From NCBI RefSeq assembly GCF_000253295.1, contig NC_015717.1, positions 3,782,001-3,846,000 on the forward strand: a stretch of 64,000 nucleotides of DNA, in the 5' to 3' direction. The stretch comes from Hyphomicrobium sp. MC1 (GTDB taxonomy: Bacteria > Pseudomonadota > Alphaproteobacteria > Rhizobiales > Hyphomicrobiaceae). The translations under genes and the position numbers were made by a program. Below, piece after piece: positions 44,431 to 54,200 of this stretch. How positions within the stretch are numbered: the first letter of the stretch is position 1; the number at the start of each line of letters is the position of its first letter. Below the pieces are notes generated by a model, which was not told where the DNA came from, ran no database searches, and was given only the letters and a program-made list of their open reading frames with translations.

Positions 44431-45339
44431 ATGGCCACGACAGATATAGCCGACTCCGCCGCTTCCTTCCGGCGCAAAGAGCGCGGAGGCCTGCCGAAGT
44501 TTCCTCTTGGCATACGCGCAGCGTGCCTATCGCTTGTCATCCTCGCCCTGCTGGTTGGCGTCTGGCAGCTCGCAACGGCGCCGGCCGCCAGCGTCGCGAC
44601 AACAGTCGATCCTGAATACGCTGCTCTCGTTTCCGGCGCCGCTGCCGAAGGACAAAAGACCGGCTTTCCGACGCCAGCCGATTTTGTCTCGACGCTCTGG
44701 GGACAAATCAAAAATCCGTTCTATGTTCATGGCGCCAACGACCAAGGCATTGGCATTCAGCTCGGCTACTCGCTGGGACGCGTGCTGCTTGGCTATTTTC
44801 TTGCGGCAATCGTCGCGATTCCACTGGGGTTCGTGATCGGCATGTCGCCGCTCATCCACCGCGCGCTGGATCCCTTCATTCAGATCCTGAAGCCGATTTC
44901 GCCTTTGGCCTGGATGCCGCTCGCGCTCTACACGATCAAGGATTCCAGCATTTCAGCGATCTTCGTGATCTTCATCTGTGCGCTCTGGCCCATGCTGCTC
45001 AATACCGCTTTCGGTGTCGCAAGCGTGCGGAAGGAATGGCTGAACGTTGCCGCGACCCTTGAGGTCAGCCCGTTGCGCAAGGCGTTTCAGGTCATCTTGC
45101 CCGCGGCCGCGCCCACGATCATGACCGGCATGCGGATTTCGATCGGTATCGCGTGGCTCGTTATTATCGCAGCCGAGATGCTCGTTGGCGGTACCGGCAT
45201 CGGATACTTCGTCTGGAACGAGTGGAACAATCTCTCGATCTCCAACATCCTGACCGCGATCTTGCTGATTGGTCTGACCGGCATGGCGCTGGACGTCATC
45301 CTGGCGCGCGCGGCCCGGCTGGTCGCCTATCGGGAATGA
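44431..45339 (+). CDS. ABC transporter permease, NrtB/CynB (NitT/TauT) family
   Basis: The ATG at 44431 follows ACGGAGA; 302 aa. One N-terminal membrane helix, a periplasmic segment and about five further helices are predicted. The EAA-type cytoplasmic loop is in the NVAATLEVSPLRKAFQVILPAAAPTIMTGMRISIG region. It pairs with the ATPase gene 55 nt downstream and probably with the divergent Tat-exported binding protein. The family imports nitrate, cyanate or bicarbonate; the cyanase gene suggests cyanate. Confidence 0.9.
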   Translation: MATTDIADSAASFRRKERGGLPKFPLGIRAACLSLVILALLVGVWQLATAPAASVATTVDPEYAALVSGAAAEGQKTGFPTPADFVSTLWGQIKNPFYVHGANDQGIGIQLGYSLGRVLLGYFLAAIVAIPLGFVIGMSPLIHRALDPFIQILKPISPLAWMPLALYTIKDSSISAIFVIFICALWPMLLNTAFGVASVRKEWLNVAATLEVSPLRKAFQVILPAAAPTIMTGMRISIGIAWLVIIAAEMLVGGTGIGYFVWNEWNNLSISNILTAILLIGLTGMALDVILARAARLVAYRE

Positions 45340-45394
45340 CGTCCGCCAGCGGAAGATTGCAATCACTCACCCCAGGCCCGAACACGAGGACGCT

Positions 45395-46315
45395 ATGGAA
45401 AAGCCACTGATCTCCATCGAAGCCCTGGCTCGGCGCTATCCCAAGCATGGCGGCGGCGAGACTACCGTCTTTGAGAATATCTGGCTGCCGATTGCGAAGG
45501 GCGAGTTCGTCTGTCTCATCGGGCATTCGGGTTGCGGCAAGACGACAATCCTCAACGTTCTAGCGGGCCTCGACAAACCGTCCGATGGCGTGGTGATCGT
45601 CGACGGCCGCGAGATATCGGGACCGAGCCTCGATCGTGCTGTCATCTTCCAGGGGCACTCGTTGCTGCCGTGGATGACAGTCCAGCAGAACGTCGCATTC
45701 GCGGTGAAGTCCCGTCATCCCGATTGGCCCAAGGCGAAAATTCTTGCGCACTGTCAGACGTATATTGATGTTGTCCATCTCAAAGGTTCTGAACAGAAGA
45801 AACCTGCCGAGCTGTCGGGCGGCATGAAACAACGCGTCGGCATTGCCCGCGCGCTCGCCATCGAGCCAAAGATGCTGTTGATGGACGAACCGTTTTCGGC
45901 GCTCGATGCGCTGACGCGCGGCTCGTTGCAGGACGAAGTCCGCCGCATCTGCACCGAAACGCAACAGACCGTCTTTATGATTACGCACGACGTCGATGAA
46001 GCATTATTGCTCGCCGACAAGATCGTGCTGATGACGAACGGTCCGCACGCCAAGATCGCGGAGATCGTCGAGAATACGCTGCCGAAAGACCGACAACCGG
46101 CGACGATGCATCGGCATGCCAATTACTATCCGATGCGGAACCATCTTCTCGATTTCCTCGTCAGCCGCTCGAAGGCATTCGACCAGGAAATCGCGGGCAA
46201 GGCCCACAATCCCATGCGGCCTCCCATCGTGCGCCCAACGGCAAAACCAATGCGGGTCGATGCCGAGAAAGATGGAGCCGCGTCCGCCGTCGACCGCGCT
46301 GCCGTAACAGCCTGA
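45395..46315 (+). CDS. ABC transporter ATPase, NrtD/CynD family
   Basis: A 306-aa nucleotide-binding protein with Walker A GHSGCGKTTIL, signature LSGGMKQRVGIARAL, Walker B LLMDEPFSALD and switch His in MITHDVDEALLL. A C-terminal extension of about 60 residues (HRHANYYPMRNHLLDFLV onward) is typical of NrtD/CynD. It lies between the permease and cyanase genes. Confidence 0.92.
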   Translation: MEKPLISIEALARRYPKHGGGETTVFENIWLPIAKGEFVCLIGHSGCGKTTILNVLAGLDKPSDGVVIVDGREISGPSLDRAVIFQGHSLLPWMTVQQNVAFAVKSRHPDWPKAKILAHCQTYIDVVHLKGSEQKKPAELSGGMKQRVGIARALAIEPKMLLMDEPFSALDALTRGSLQDEVRRICTETQQTVFMITHDVDEALLLADKIVLMTNGPHAKIAEIVENTLPKDRQPATMHRHANYYPMRNHLLDFLVSRSKAFDQEIAGKAHNPMRPPIVRPTAKPMRVDAEKDGAASAVDRAAVTA

Positions 46316-46355
46316 ACCGAAATCCTTAGCCATCCAAACCAAAGGAGTGACGCGC

Positions 46356-46805
46356 ATGAACCGCGCCGAAGTGACCGAACTTGTGCTTTCCGCAAAACGG
46401 ATGAAGGGCCTGACGTGGGCAGAGATTCAGCAAACCGTGTCGGTCTCGACGTCACCGATCGTCGTCACAGCGGCTCTTCTCGGACAGATGCGTCTGGAGC
46501 CTGAGGAAGCCGAGCGTGCCGCGAAGCTGCTGGATCTTCCCGAGGAAGCAAAGATCATTCTGACGGAAATTCCCTACCGCGGATCGCTCCCGCAAGTGCC
46601 GCCGACCGATCCGCTGATCTACCGCTTCTACGAATTGGTTCAGGTCTATGGTACGACGTGGAAGGAACTCATTCAGGAGGAGTTCGGCGACGGCATCATG
46701 TCGGCAATCGATTTCGATATGACGCTGGAACGTCAGCCCGACCAGAAGGGCGACCGGGTGAAAATCGGCATGTCCGGAAAGTTCCTCGGCTACCGCCGCT
46801 ATTAA
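46356..46805 (+). CDS. cynS: Cyanase (cyanate hydratase)
   Basis: The ATG at 46356 sits 8 nt after AAAGGAG and gives 149 aa, close to the family norm. Catalytic residues are Arg90, Glu93 (IYRFYELVQVYG) and Ser116 (MSAIDF), matching Arg96, Glu99 and Ser122 of the E. coli enzyme. It converts cyanate plus bicarbonate to ammonia and carbon dioxide in the cytoplasm. It is the last gene of a sigma-54-type operon with a NitT-family ABC importer, so cyanate would be used as a nitrogen source or detoxified when made inside the cell. A terminator follows. Confidence 0.96.
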   Translation: MNRAEVTELVLSAKRMKGLTWAEIQQTVSVSTSPIVVTAALLGQMRLEPEEAERAAKLLDLPEEAKIILTEIPYRGSLPQVPPTDPLIYRFYELVQVYGTTWKELIQEEFGDGIMSAIDFDMTLERQPDQKGDRVKIGMSGKFLGYRRY

Positions 46806-46852
46806 AGCGGCGTGACCGCTTCCGCCCTCGCACGACAGGACGGATCAAACAG

Positions 46853-46882
46853 GGCCATCGCACGGATTTCCGCGCGATGGCC
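46853..46882. terminator. Terminator after cynS
   Basis: GGCCATCGC (46853-46861) pairs perfectly with GCGATGGCC (46874-46882) over a 12-nt loop, followed by ATTTCGTTT. It separates cynS from the convergent dihaem gene. Confidence 0.75.
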
Positions 46883-46890
46883 ATTTCGTT

Positions 46891-48102
46891 TCAGTTGTCG
46901 ACGAGAGATTCGTAGTTCCGGTCCGTCAACGTCTTCAGGAACGCGATCAAAGCATCGACGTCGGCGTCTGACAGCGGTCGCGCCTTCAGATTGGAGATTG
47001 CGAGATTGGCGCCGTCTTCCGGTGCGTTCCACGCTGCTCCGGTTTCCGGATTAATCTTCCCGACGCGGCCGTCTGAAAATCTCAAGTGAAACACGACGGC
47101 GGTGCGCAGCTCCTGAAAGGCGCCGTTGTGCATGTAAGGGCCGGTGACGGCAATATTGCGTAACGTCGGGACCTTAAACGCACCGTCATAGGTCGGGTCA
47201 TTCGCTGCAGGATTTTGCATGAGACCATGGTCGACGCGTTGAGCGGCGCTTCCGTTCAGACGGCGAACCGCAACATTCTCCGGAACTCCCAGATTATAGT
47301 ACCGGAAGTTCGTGAATGCGTCGTTGCGCGAATCTGCGACGCCCGTGCTCGAATGACAGCGGGAGCATCCCGCCCCGTTCGCGGCGAAGAACAAGTCGCG
47401 TCCCTTGGCTTCGTTTTGCGAGAGCACCGCTTCGCCTCGGAGCGACTTGTCATACCTGGAATCGAACGGCGCGAAATCGGACGTCTTCAAATAGGCGGCC
47501 AATGCGGTCTGAAGTGCCGCGAATGCCTTTGGCGTATCGTCCAAGGCGCCAGGTCCGAAAACTGCAGGAAAGGCCGCTTGATAATCCGCGCTTTCGCGAA
47601 GCCGCGCGACGACGCTTGCCTCATCTGGCATGCCCATCTCTATTGGATTGAGGATTGGGTCGCGCACTTGATCCGTTATGGTTCGCGCTCGGCCGTCCCA
47701 AAACATTCCACCTGCCGCCGTGTGCTCTGCCGAGATATGAAACGGTGGCGTCATCATGATGTAGCTGAGTGTCGGCGAATTTCTATCGCCGAGCGAGTGA
47801 CCGTCTCCTCCGCGAGAAACCGCGCCTTGCACATCTCCTAGCGCACGTGGATCGGTGAACGCCAACTCCGGCGAATGACAGCTTACGCAGTTCTGCTTGC
47901 GGCTGAACGAAAGGTTTCGATCTGCAAAAAGCGCCCGGCCAAGTTCGATCGGCGTACGCAAGCTTGCGGCCTCGACAGAACGGGATGCTACCGCGGTCGC
48001 GATTGATGTGGCCGCCAAGAAGCCGATGAAGGCCCACCGTCGGCTCTTACATGCCACTGCTATGCTGCGGGACGCATTCACTTCATTTTTTTTCCGCGGC
48101 AT
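46891..48102 (-). CDS. Dihaem cytochrome c peroxidase/MauG-family protein
   Basis: A 403-aa periplasmic protein with a signal peptide (hydrophobic stretch WAFIGFLAATSIATAVA) and two CxxCH haem c sites (CVSCH near residue 77 and CSRCH near residue 237). The LGRALFADRNLSFSRKQ and LRNIAVTGPYMHNGAF segments are typical of the bacterial cytochrome c peroxidase/MauG superfamily. It overlaps the end of the small exported protein gene by 20 nt; a GTG at 48081 is an alternative start. Its partner genes suggest oxidation of a protein or metal substrate rather than simple peroxide removal; this is inferred. Confidence 0.88.
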   Translation of the reverse strand: MPRKKNEVNASRSIAVACKSRRWAFIGFLAATSIATAVASRSVEAASLRTPIELGRALFADRNLSFSRKQNCVSCHSPELAFTDPRALGDVQGAVSRGGDGHSLGDRNSPTLSYIMMTPPFHISAEHTAAGGMFWDGRARTITDQVRDPILNPIEMGMPDEASVVARLRESADYQAAFPAVFGPGALDDTPKAFAALQTALAAYLKTSDFAPFDSRYDKSLRGEAVLSQNEAKGRDLFFAANGAGCSRCHSSTGVADSRNDAFTNFRYYNLGVPENVAVRRLNGSAAQRVDHGLMQNPAANDPTYDGAFKVPTLRNIAVTGPYMHNGAFQELRTAVVFHLRFSDGRVGKINPETGAAWNAPEDGANLAISNLKARPLSDADVDALIAFLKTLTDRNYESLVDN

Positions 48103-48616
48103 GGATGGTCAACTTCATGGATTTATCCGGCGCCCCGCTGATCTGAATGATCGCAGGCCCAGCGCCAAGATCGTACTGCACGCTCTTGCGCAAACTTTTA
48201 CAATTCTTGTCGCCGGAAAATGCGACCGTGGAAACCAACGCATCGTTCTGGACGACATCAATCCAGGCGTGGCTGGGAATCGTGATTTGATAGAGCCCGG
48301 GCTTGCCCACATCGGCAATCGAGAACCAGCCGGAAAAGCTGTTTTTCGCTATGGCTTGTTTCTTGATGCCAGGTGTCGCCGGTAGCTTGACTGATGGCGA
48401 GGGTTCGAGCGTCAGCTCGATCGCCTTATCAGGGATCGACACGATCTTGCCGCCTGTCTCCACCGCTTCCGCGTCCGGCGCGGCGACCCAACTCAATTCG
48501 GTCGCAACGGACCATTTAAAACCGGTGCATGTCTCGGCGGAGGCTACTCCGGAAAACGCCGCCACCAAGGCCGCGATCGGTAAAAGAGATTTCAGTAATG
48601 GAAAATTGCGCGACAT
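48083..48616 (-). CDS. Small exported protein of unknown function
   Basis: A 177-aa protein with a clear Sec signal peptide (about 1-27, ending VASAE) and two Cys in the mature part (CTGFKW and KNCKSL), which may form a disulfide. I do not recognise the family. The remainder looks beta-rich, with several Trp residues. The gene overlaps a MauG-like gene and follows a TonB-dependent receptor, so it may be a periplasmic substrate or metal carrier in that set. No function is assigned. Confidence 0.7.
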   Translation of the reverse strand: MSRNFPLLKSLLPIAALVAAFSGVASAETCTGFKWSVATELSWVAAPDAEAVETGGKIVSIPDKAIELTLEPSPSVKLPATPGIKKQAIAKNSFSGWFSIADVGKPGLYQITIPSHAWIDVVQNDALVSTVAFSGDKNCKSLRKSVQYDLGAGPAIIQISGAPDKSMKLTIHAAEKK

Positions 48617-48677
48617 CTCTATTCCTTATCGAAGGCCGGCGCTATCGAAGCGCCGGCGATATGTTGAGATCGTGATC

Positions 48678-50912
48678 CTAGAATTGCGTGCGCATGCCGA
48701 CGTAGAAGTTGCGTCCCTGCTCGGGATAGCCGTCCGTCAGCGTGTAGTTCTCGTCCGTCAAGTTGCGAGCGTTGAAGATAAGGCTCGTCTTGTCGTTGAT
48801 GTCGTATTCGGTCTGAAAGTTCGCCAGCGCGAATGCCCCAGTTTCGTAATACACGGTGCCGGCGGTGTTGACCGTCCAGCGATCAGTGGCGAATTCAACG
48901 TTCGGCGTGATGCTCCAGGCGTTGGTGATCTTGTACGTGGCGTAAGCAATGCCCTTCACCGCCGGCAGGCCGGTCAGCTCGAATGATGGGTTCTCGGGAT
49001 TATGCACGTCACGGCGGATCCAGGTGATGTTGCCACCGACGAGCAGCGAGTCGTTCATCGCATAATCGATTGAATATTCTATGCCGTAGTAATGGCCGTC
49101 GCCGACGTTCTGGCTTTGAGTCACTGCCTGCCCATCATAGATGAACGGCACCGATTGAATGAGGTTGGTGACATCGCTGTAGAACACAGCAGCCGACATC
49201 TGGCTGTTGCGCGCGAAATTGTTGGCCCAGCCCACTTCGTAATTGATCGAACGCTCAGGCTGAAGACCCGGATTCGACGTGGCGCCGCCGAAGCGTGAGC
49301 TGAAACGCTCGAAAATCGTCGGGAATCGAGTGCGGTCGGAAACGCTTGCGTGCACCGTGCCGGTATCGTTGTAGCGATAGACGATGGCCGACTGCCAATT
49401 GAGCGCGTCGGTATCTTTCTTTGGATATTCGAACAGACCGTCGGTCGTCGTGAACTCCTGGGCCTCGTAAAGCCTGCGCCAGTCGTAGCTGATGCCAGAC
49501 ACGATATCGATGCGATTGGTAGCGCGGAGCGTGTTCTCGAAGGCGACGGAATAGGTGTCTTCCAGATCAGTTTGATCAGGTTCCCAGAAGCAGGGCGTGG
49601 TTTTACCGCAAGATACGCCCTTGACGTTGTAGCCTTGCGATTCCGTGTGGTTATCGCGCCGATAAAGGAAGGTTGACTTCAGCGTGTCCCACGGCGTGAT
49701 GTCGAGGCCGTACAGGATGCTGCCGCCGCCCGCCCAGTCGTTATAAATACTATCGAAGGCTTTTGGAGTCTTCTGCGTGGTCTGAGCCGCATCGTCGTAG
49801 CTCATCAGGTTATCGCTGAAAGTCGTGTAGTAAACTTTGGTTTCGACGAACGACGCCGGAGAGAGTTTCGTATGTGAAAGCCAATAGATGTTTTGCTGCG
49901 TGGTGTCCGGCCAATCCCAATAGCGCTGCGTCGAGACGGGATCCGTTACGTGGTAGGGCGCGCCCTTGGAATTGTTCATTCGCACGTAGTTGATCGAATA
50001 ATCGTCGGTCGCATTCGGGGTCAAACCGATTTTGGCGTTGGCTTCCCAATTGCTCTTGTTGGAATGATCGCGCTCGCCGCCGTTTTCGACCGACGTCGGC
50101 TTGAAATTGTCCGACAGGTACCAGCCATCCAAATCAAGCACAGAACCGCTGACCTGCGCATAGTATCCGCGCTGCCGCGTTCCGAACGACGCGTAGGTTC
50201 TATAACCCTCGTATTGTCCGTCACCGCCGAACATCATGCCGCCTTCGATCTGGCCTTCGAACGGTTTGGTCGGCTTTTTGGTCACCATATTGATCCAGCC
50301 ACCCATGCCGCCGGGTCCGTTGAGAACCGACGTGTAACCCTTCGCAATCTGCACTTCGGACAGATTGGCGGTCAGGAAGCTTGAGAAGTCGATGCGGTTA
50401 TCGGCGGGACGATAGATCGGGATACCATCTATCGAGATCGGAACCTGCCAGCGGTCAAAGCCGCGGACGAAGATCAGCTGTTCGTTGCGCGTGCCGCCTG
50501 AATTCGATGCGGCGACGCCGGGAGCCAGCGACAGCGACTGATCCAAGGTCGCTTTCGAGAACGTCCACATAGCGTCGTTCGTGATCGCCGTGCCACCGAC
50601 CATATCGATTTGGCCGAGGGTAAAGACGCCTGCCGATCCTGGCAGGCCCTGACTGGACGCTGCGGTATCGGTGCCGCCGTCGGCTTTTTTAGATTTGCTG
50701 GCTGTACCTTTCGACTTGCCGTCGTCGGTGCCCGCGGATGTGCTGCTGGGCTTTTGCGAAATGCGCTGTTTCGGAGCTGCCACCACGACGGGCGGCAAGG
50801 CGACGGACGATGCATCCTGAACGTTTTGTGCGGCTTCTTGGGCTTTCAGGTTTCCAGCAGATGACATCGCAAAGGCAGTGAACGCTAACACACGAACTTT
50901 TCGCCGGCACAT
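48678..50912 (-). CDS. TonB-dependent outer-membrane receptor
   Basis: A 744-aa receptor: signal peptide (about 1-24), a linker rich in Lys/Ser/Thr, a plug domain (TFSKATLDQSLSLAPGVAASNSG, LIFVRGFDRWQVPISIDGIPIY) and a long beta barrel ending in Phe (RNFYVGMRTQF). It takes up a metal complex or similar ligand using TonB energy. It leads a minus-strand set with a small exported protein and a MauG-like dihaem protein. Ligand unknown; copper or iron chelates are possible from the neighbours. Confidence 0.9.
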   Translation of the reverse strand: MCRRKVRVLAFTAFAMSSAGNLKAQEAAQNVQDASSVALPPVVVAAPKQRISQKPSSTSAGTDDGKSKGTASKSKKADGGTDTAASSQGLPGSAGVFTLGQIDMVGGTAITNDAMWTFSKATLDQSLSLAPGVAASNSGGTRNEQLIFVRGFDRWQVPISIDGIPIYRPADNRIDFSSFLTANLSEVQIAKGYTSVLNGPGGMGGWINMVTKKPTKPFEGQIEGGMMFGGDGQYEGYRTYASFGTRQRGYYAQVSGSVLDLDGWYLSDNFKPTSVENGGERDHSNKSNWEANAKIGLTPNATDDYSINYVRMNNSKGAPYHVTDPVSTQRYWDWPDTTQQNIYWLSHTKLSPASFVETKVYYTTFSDNLMSYDDAAQTTQKTPKAFDSIYNDWAGGGSILYGLDITPWDTLKSTFLYRRDNHTESQGYNVKGVSCGKTTPCFWEPDQTDLEDTYSVAFENTLRATNRIDIVSGISYDWRRLYEAQEFTTTDGLFEYPKKDTDALNWQSAIVYRYNDTGTVHASVSDRTRFPTIFERFSSRFGGATSNPGLQPERSINYEVGWANNFARNSQMSAAVFYSDVTNLIQSVPFIYDGQAVTQSQNVGDGHYYGIEYSIDYAMNDSLLVGGNITWIRRDVHNPENPSFELTGLPAVKGIAYATYKITNAWSITPNVEFATDRWTVNTAGTVYYETGAFALANFQTEYDINDKTSLIFNARNLTDENYTLTDGYPEQGRNFYVGMRTQF

Positions 50913-51280
50913 TCGCTACTTCCCCCACTCAAATTACGCAAACGATATAGCCGAACGACTAGGTCGAAAGTTGCGGGGATGCAATACGCATGGCCAAGGC
51001 GATGGCGCCTATCGGATGCAGTGTGGCCGTTTGGTGTCAATGAACAGATTCAAATCAGTGAATCGAAATGTTGCTTCCACGTTGCCCACTTGCCGAAGAC
51101 TGCGTGTGTTCGTTCGCAGTCGAGGCATGCAACTGGGTCACGGCTTCGACGACCCGCGGTGGCGTCCTGTTGCTCTCCGACACGTACTTGATTTCTACGA
51201 GCCACATGGTCCTGCCTGTTTCATGGCGCCTGCGGCTGTGATCTTGGGAGGCCAGGTCCTTCGTTGAAAGGGGCGTTCGA
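50913..51280. other. Intergenic region, no gene seen
   Basis: This 368-nt gap separates the TonB receptor start from the dnaE2 stop. No convincing coding frame, RNA gene or repeat was found; it should contain the receptor promoter. Confidence 0.5.
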
Positions 51281-54200
51281 TTAATGAAAATCTCGCGAGC
51301 CCGGCAGAATACGGACGTCGCGGGGATGGCGTGCGCGGGATGGCTGCGGATGCAGGAATTCGTCGGCGCTCGATATTTCGATCGTCGGTTCGTAGGCATC
51401 TGAAAGGCGAGAAAGCTCCGCCGTCCGGTCGATGACGCGCGCCGCCATGAGATGGATGACGTTTTCGGGACTGCGCTGCACCTTGCCTTCGATCAGCAGC
51501 AGCCGGGCGCCCATCACCTCCTTGCGGAATTTCTCGAACGTACGCACCCAAAGCACGGCGTTCGTAATTCCCGTCTCGTCCTCCAAAGTTATGAAAATGG
51601 CATTGCCCTTGCCCGGTCGCTGACGCACGAGAACAACTCCGGCGACGCGTCCTCGGCTGCCGTCACGTTGAGCTGCAAGCTCGGCGCAGGTGGCAATGCC
51701 TTCGCTGCGGAAGATATCGCGCAGACATTCCATCGGATGGCCTTTGAGCGACAAACGGGCGGTCTGGTAGTCCACCGCGATGTTTTCGCCGAGCGACATT
51801 GATGGCAATTGCGCATTAGGCTCGTCACCCAGATCCGGCTCGCGTGCGGCAGCGAACAACGGCAGTTCGTCCGCTTCCGGCAAGCGCCGCGCCGCCCATA
51901 ACGCGTCTCGGCGATGAATGCCGACAGAGCGGAAGCAATCGGCATCGGCAAGCACGCGCAGCACCCGCTGCGGCAGACGGGTGCGCTGCGCCAGGTTATC
52001 GAGGTCGGCATATCCGTTGCGGCGCAGATCGATCAGCCGTTTGCACCACGCCTCCGACAAGCCGTCGACTTGCCGGAAACCGAGACGCAGCGCCGTTTTC
52101 CCGTCGCTCCCGGCGCATAGCGTATTGTCCCAGTCGCTTTCATTGACATCGACCGGATAGACTTCGACGCCGTGATCGCGCGCGTCGCGCACGATCTGTG
52201 CCGGGGCATAAAATCCCATGGGCTGTGCATTCAAAAGCGCGCACGCGAAAGCTGCCGGATAGCGGCATTTGATGAAAGCAGAGATATAGACGAGCCTGGC
52301 GAACGCAGCGGCGTGACTTTCGGGAAACCCATATTCGCCGAAGCCTTTGATCTGCTCAAAGCAGCGCTGTGCGAAATCGCGATCGTAGCCGCGCTCGACC
52401 ATACGCTCGACAAGCATCGACTCGAATTTATGGATCGTGCCGACATTGCGGAACGTCGCCATTGCGCGGCGAAGCTGATTGGCCTCGGCGTCGGAGAACC
52501 TTGCCGCGACCATCGCAAGTTGCATCGCCTGTTCCTGAAACAGCGGAACGCCAAGCGTTCGCGACAGCACGTTGCGAAGCTCATCAGGATCGTGCGGCGG
52601 CGTGGGCGATGGAAAGGTTATCTCTTCCGTATTTTTGCGTCGGCGCAGATAGGGGTGCACCATGTCGCCTTGGATCGGACCGGGCCGCACGATCGCGACC
52701 TGGATGACGAGATCGTAGAATTCTTTCGGCTTCAGGCGCGGCAGCATGTTGATCTGCGCCCGGCTCTCGACCTGAAAGACGCCGATGGAATCCCCCTTCT
52801 GCAGCATTTCGTACACCTCCCGCTGCTCGGCAGGAAGATTTGCGAGATCGAAGCTCTCGCCTTCGTGCAAGCGGATCAGGTCGAACGCCTTGCGAATGCA
52901 GGTCAGCATGCCCAGCGCGAGAACGTCGACTTTCATCAGGCCGAGAACGTCGATGTCGTCCTTGTCCCACTCAATGAAGGTCCGCTTATCCATCGCGGCA
53001 TTGCCGATTGGAACGAGGTCATCCAGCCGTCCCCGAGCCAGCACGAAGCCGCCGACATGCTGCGAGAGATGGCGCGGAAAACCGAGGATGCGTGTCGCAA
53101 ACGCGATCGCCTGGCCGATAACCGGATTGCGCGGGTCTATGCCGGCTTGCCGGAGATGCGCTTCGGACAGTTTCGATCCCCCGCTTCCCCACACGGTTCC
53201 GGCGATGCGGCTGGTGATGTCTTCGCTCAAGCCCAGAACTTTGCCCACTTCGCGAATGGCGCTGCGCGGGCGATAGCGGATCACGGTCGCCACGAGACCC
53301 GCGCGCTCGCGTCCATAGCGCTCATAGATGTACTGGATGACCTCTTCGCGCCGTTCATGCTCAAAGTCGACGTCGATGTCCGGCGGCTCGCGCCGCTCGC
53401 TCGAAATGAAACGGGCGAAAAGCAAGTTATTGCGCTCAGGATCGACCGACGTGATCCCGAGCACGTAGCAAACGGCGGAATTCGCCGCCGAGCCTCGTCC
53501 CTGACACAGAATTTTCTGTTCATTGGCGTAGCGGACGATGTCGTAAACGGTGAGAAAGTACGGTGCATACTCACGCTCCGCGATGAGTTTCAGTTCGGCC
53601 GCCACCTGATTGCGCACTTTATCCGGGATGCCTGCCGGATAGCGCTCGGCCGCCTTTTGCCACGTCAGATGGTCGAGCCATCCTTGCGGGGTCCAACCGG
53701 GCGGAACGGGCTCGTCGGGATACTCATATTTGAGCTGCCCGAGTGAAAAGGTGATGTTTTGAAGCAATTCCTGCGTGGCGGAAATGGCGGAAGGACAGTC
53801 GCGAAATAATTGCACCATGTCCGCAGGCCGCTTGAGGTGGCGCTCGGCGTTGGCTTCCAGCCTCCTTCCTGCCGTTTCGATGCGCAAGCCTTCGCGGATG
53901 CACGTCAGGATGTCTTGAACCTCCCGTTGCTCCGGGATGTCATACAGCACGTCGTTCGTGGCAATCAGCGGCACATGCGTTAAAGCAGCGACGCTCATCA
54001 GATGATGCAGCTCTTCCCGATCGTTTCCGCGCAAATGCATTGCGGCGGCAAGCCATGTTTTTCCGGGCGCTGCTGCCGAAACAGTCCGAACATGCGCTTC
54101 AAGGCCATCGCGCACCAACGGCGGCATGACGATCAATTGCAGATCGGCGCAATCCGATAGCAAATCTTCACGTTGCAGGCTGCAATCGCCCTTCTTGGCC

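Noticed and set aside
52172..53746. A 524-codon open frame on the plus strand opposite dnaE2
   Set aside because: It is fully antisense to an unmistakable dnaE2, its composition is a mirror of that gene, and it resembles no family.
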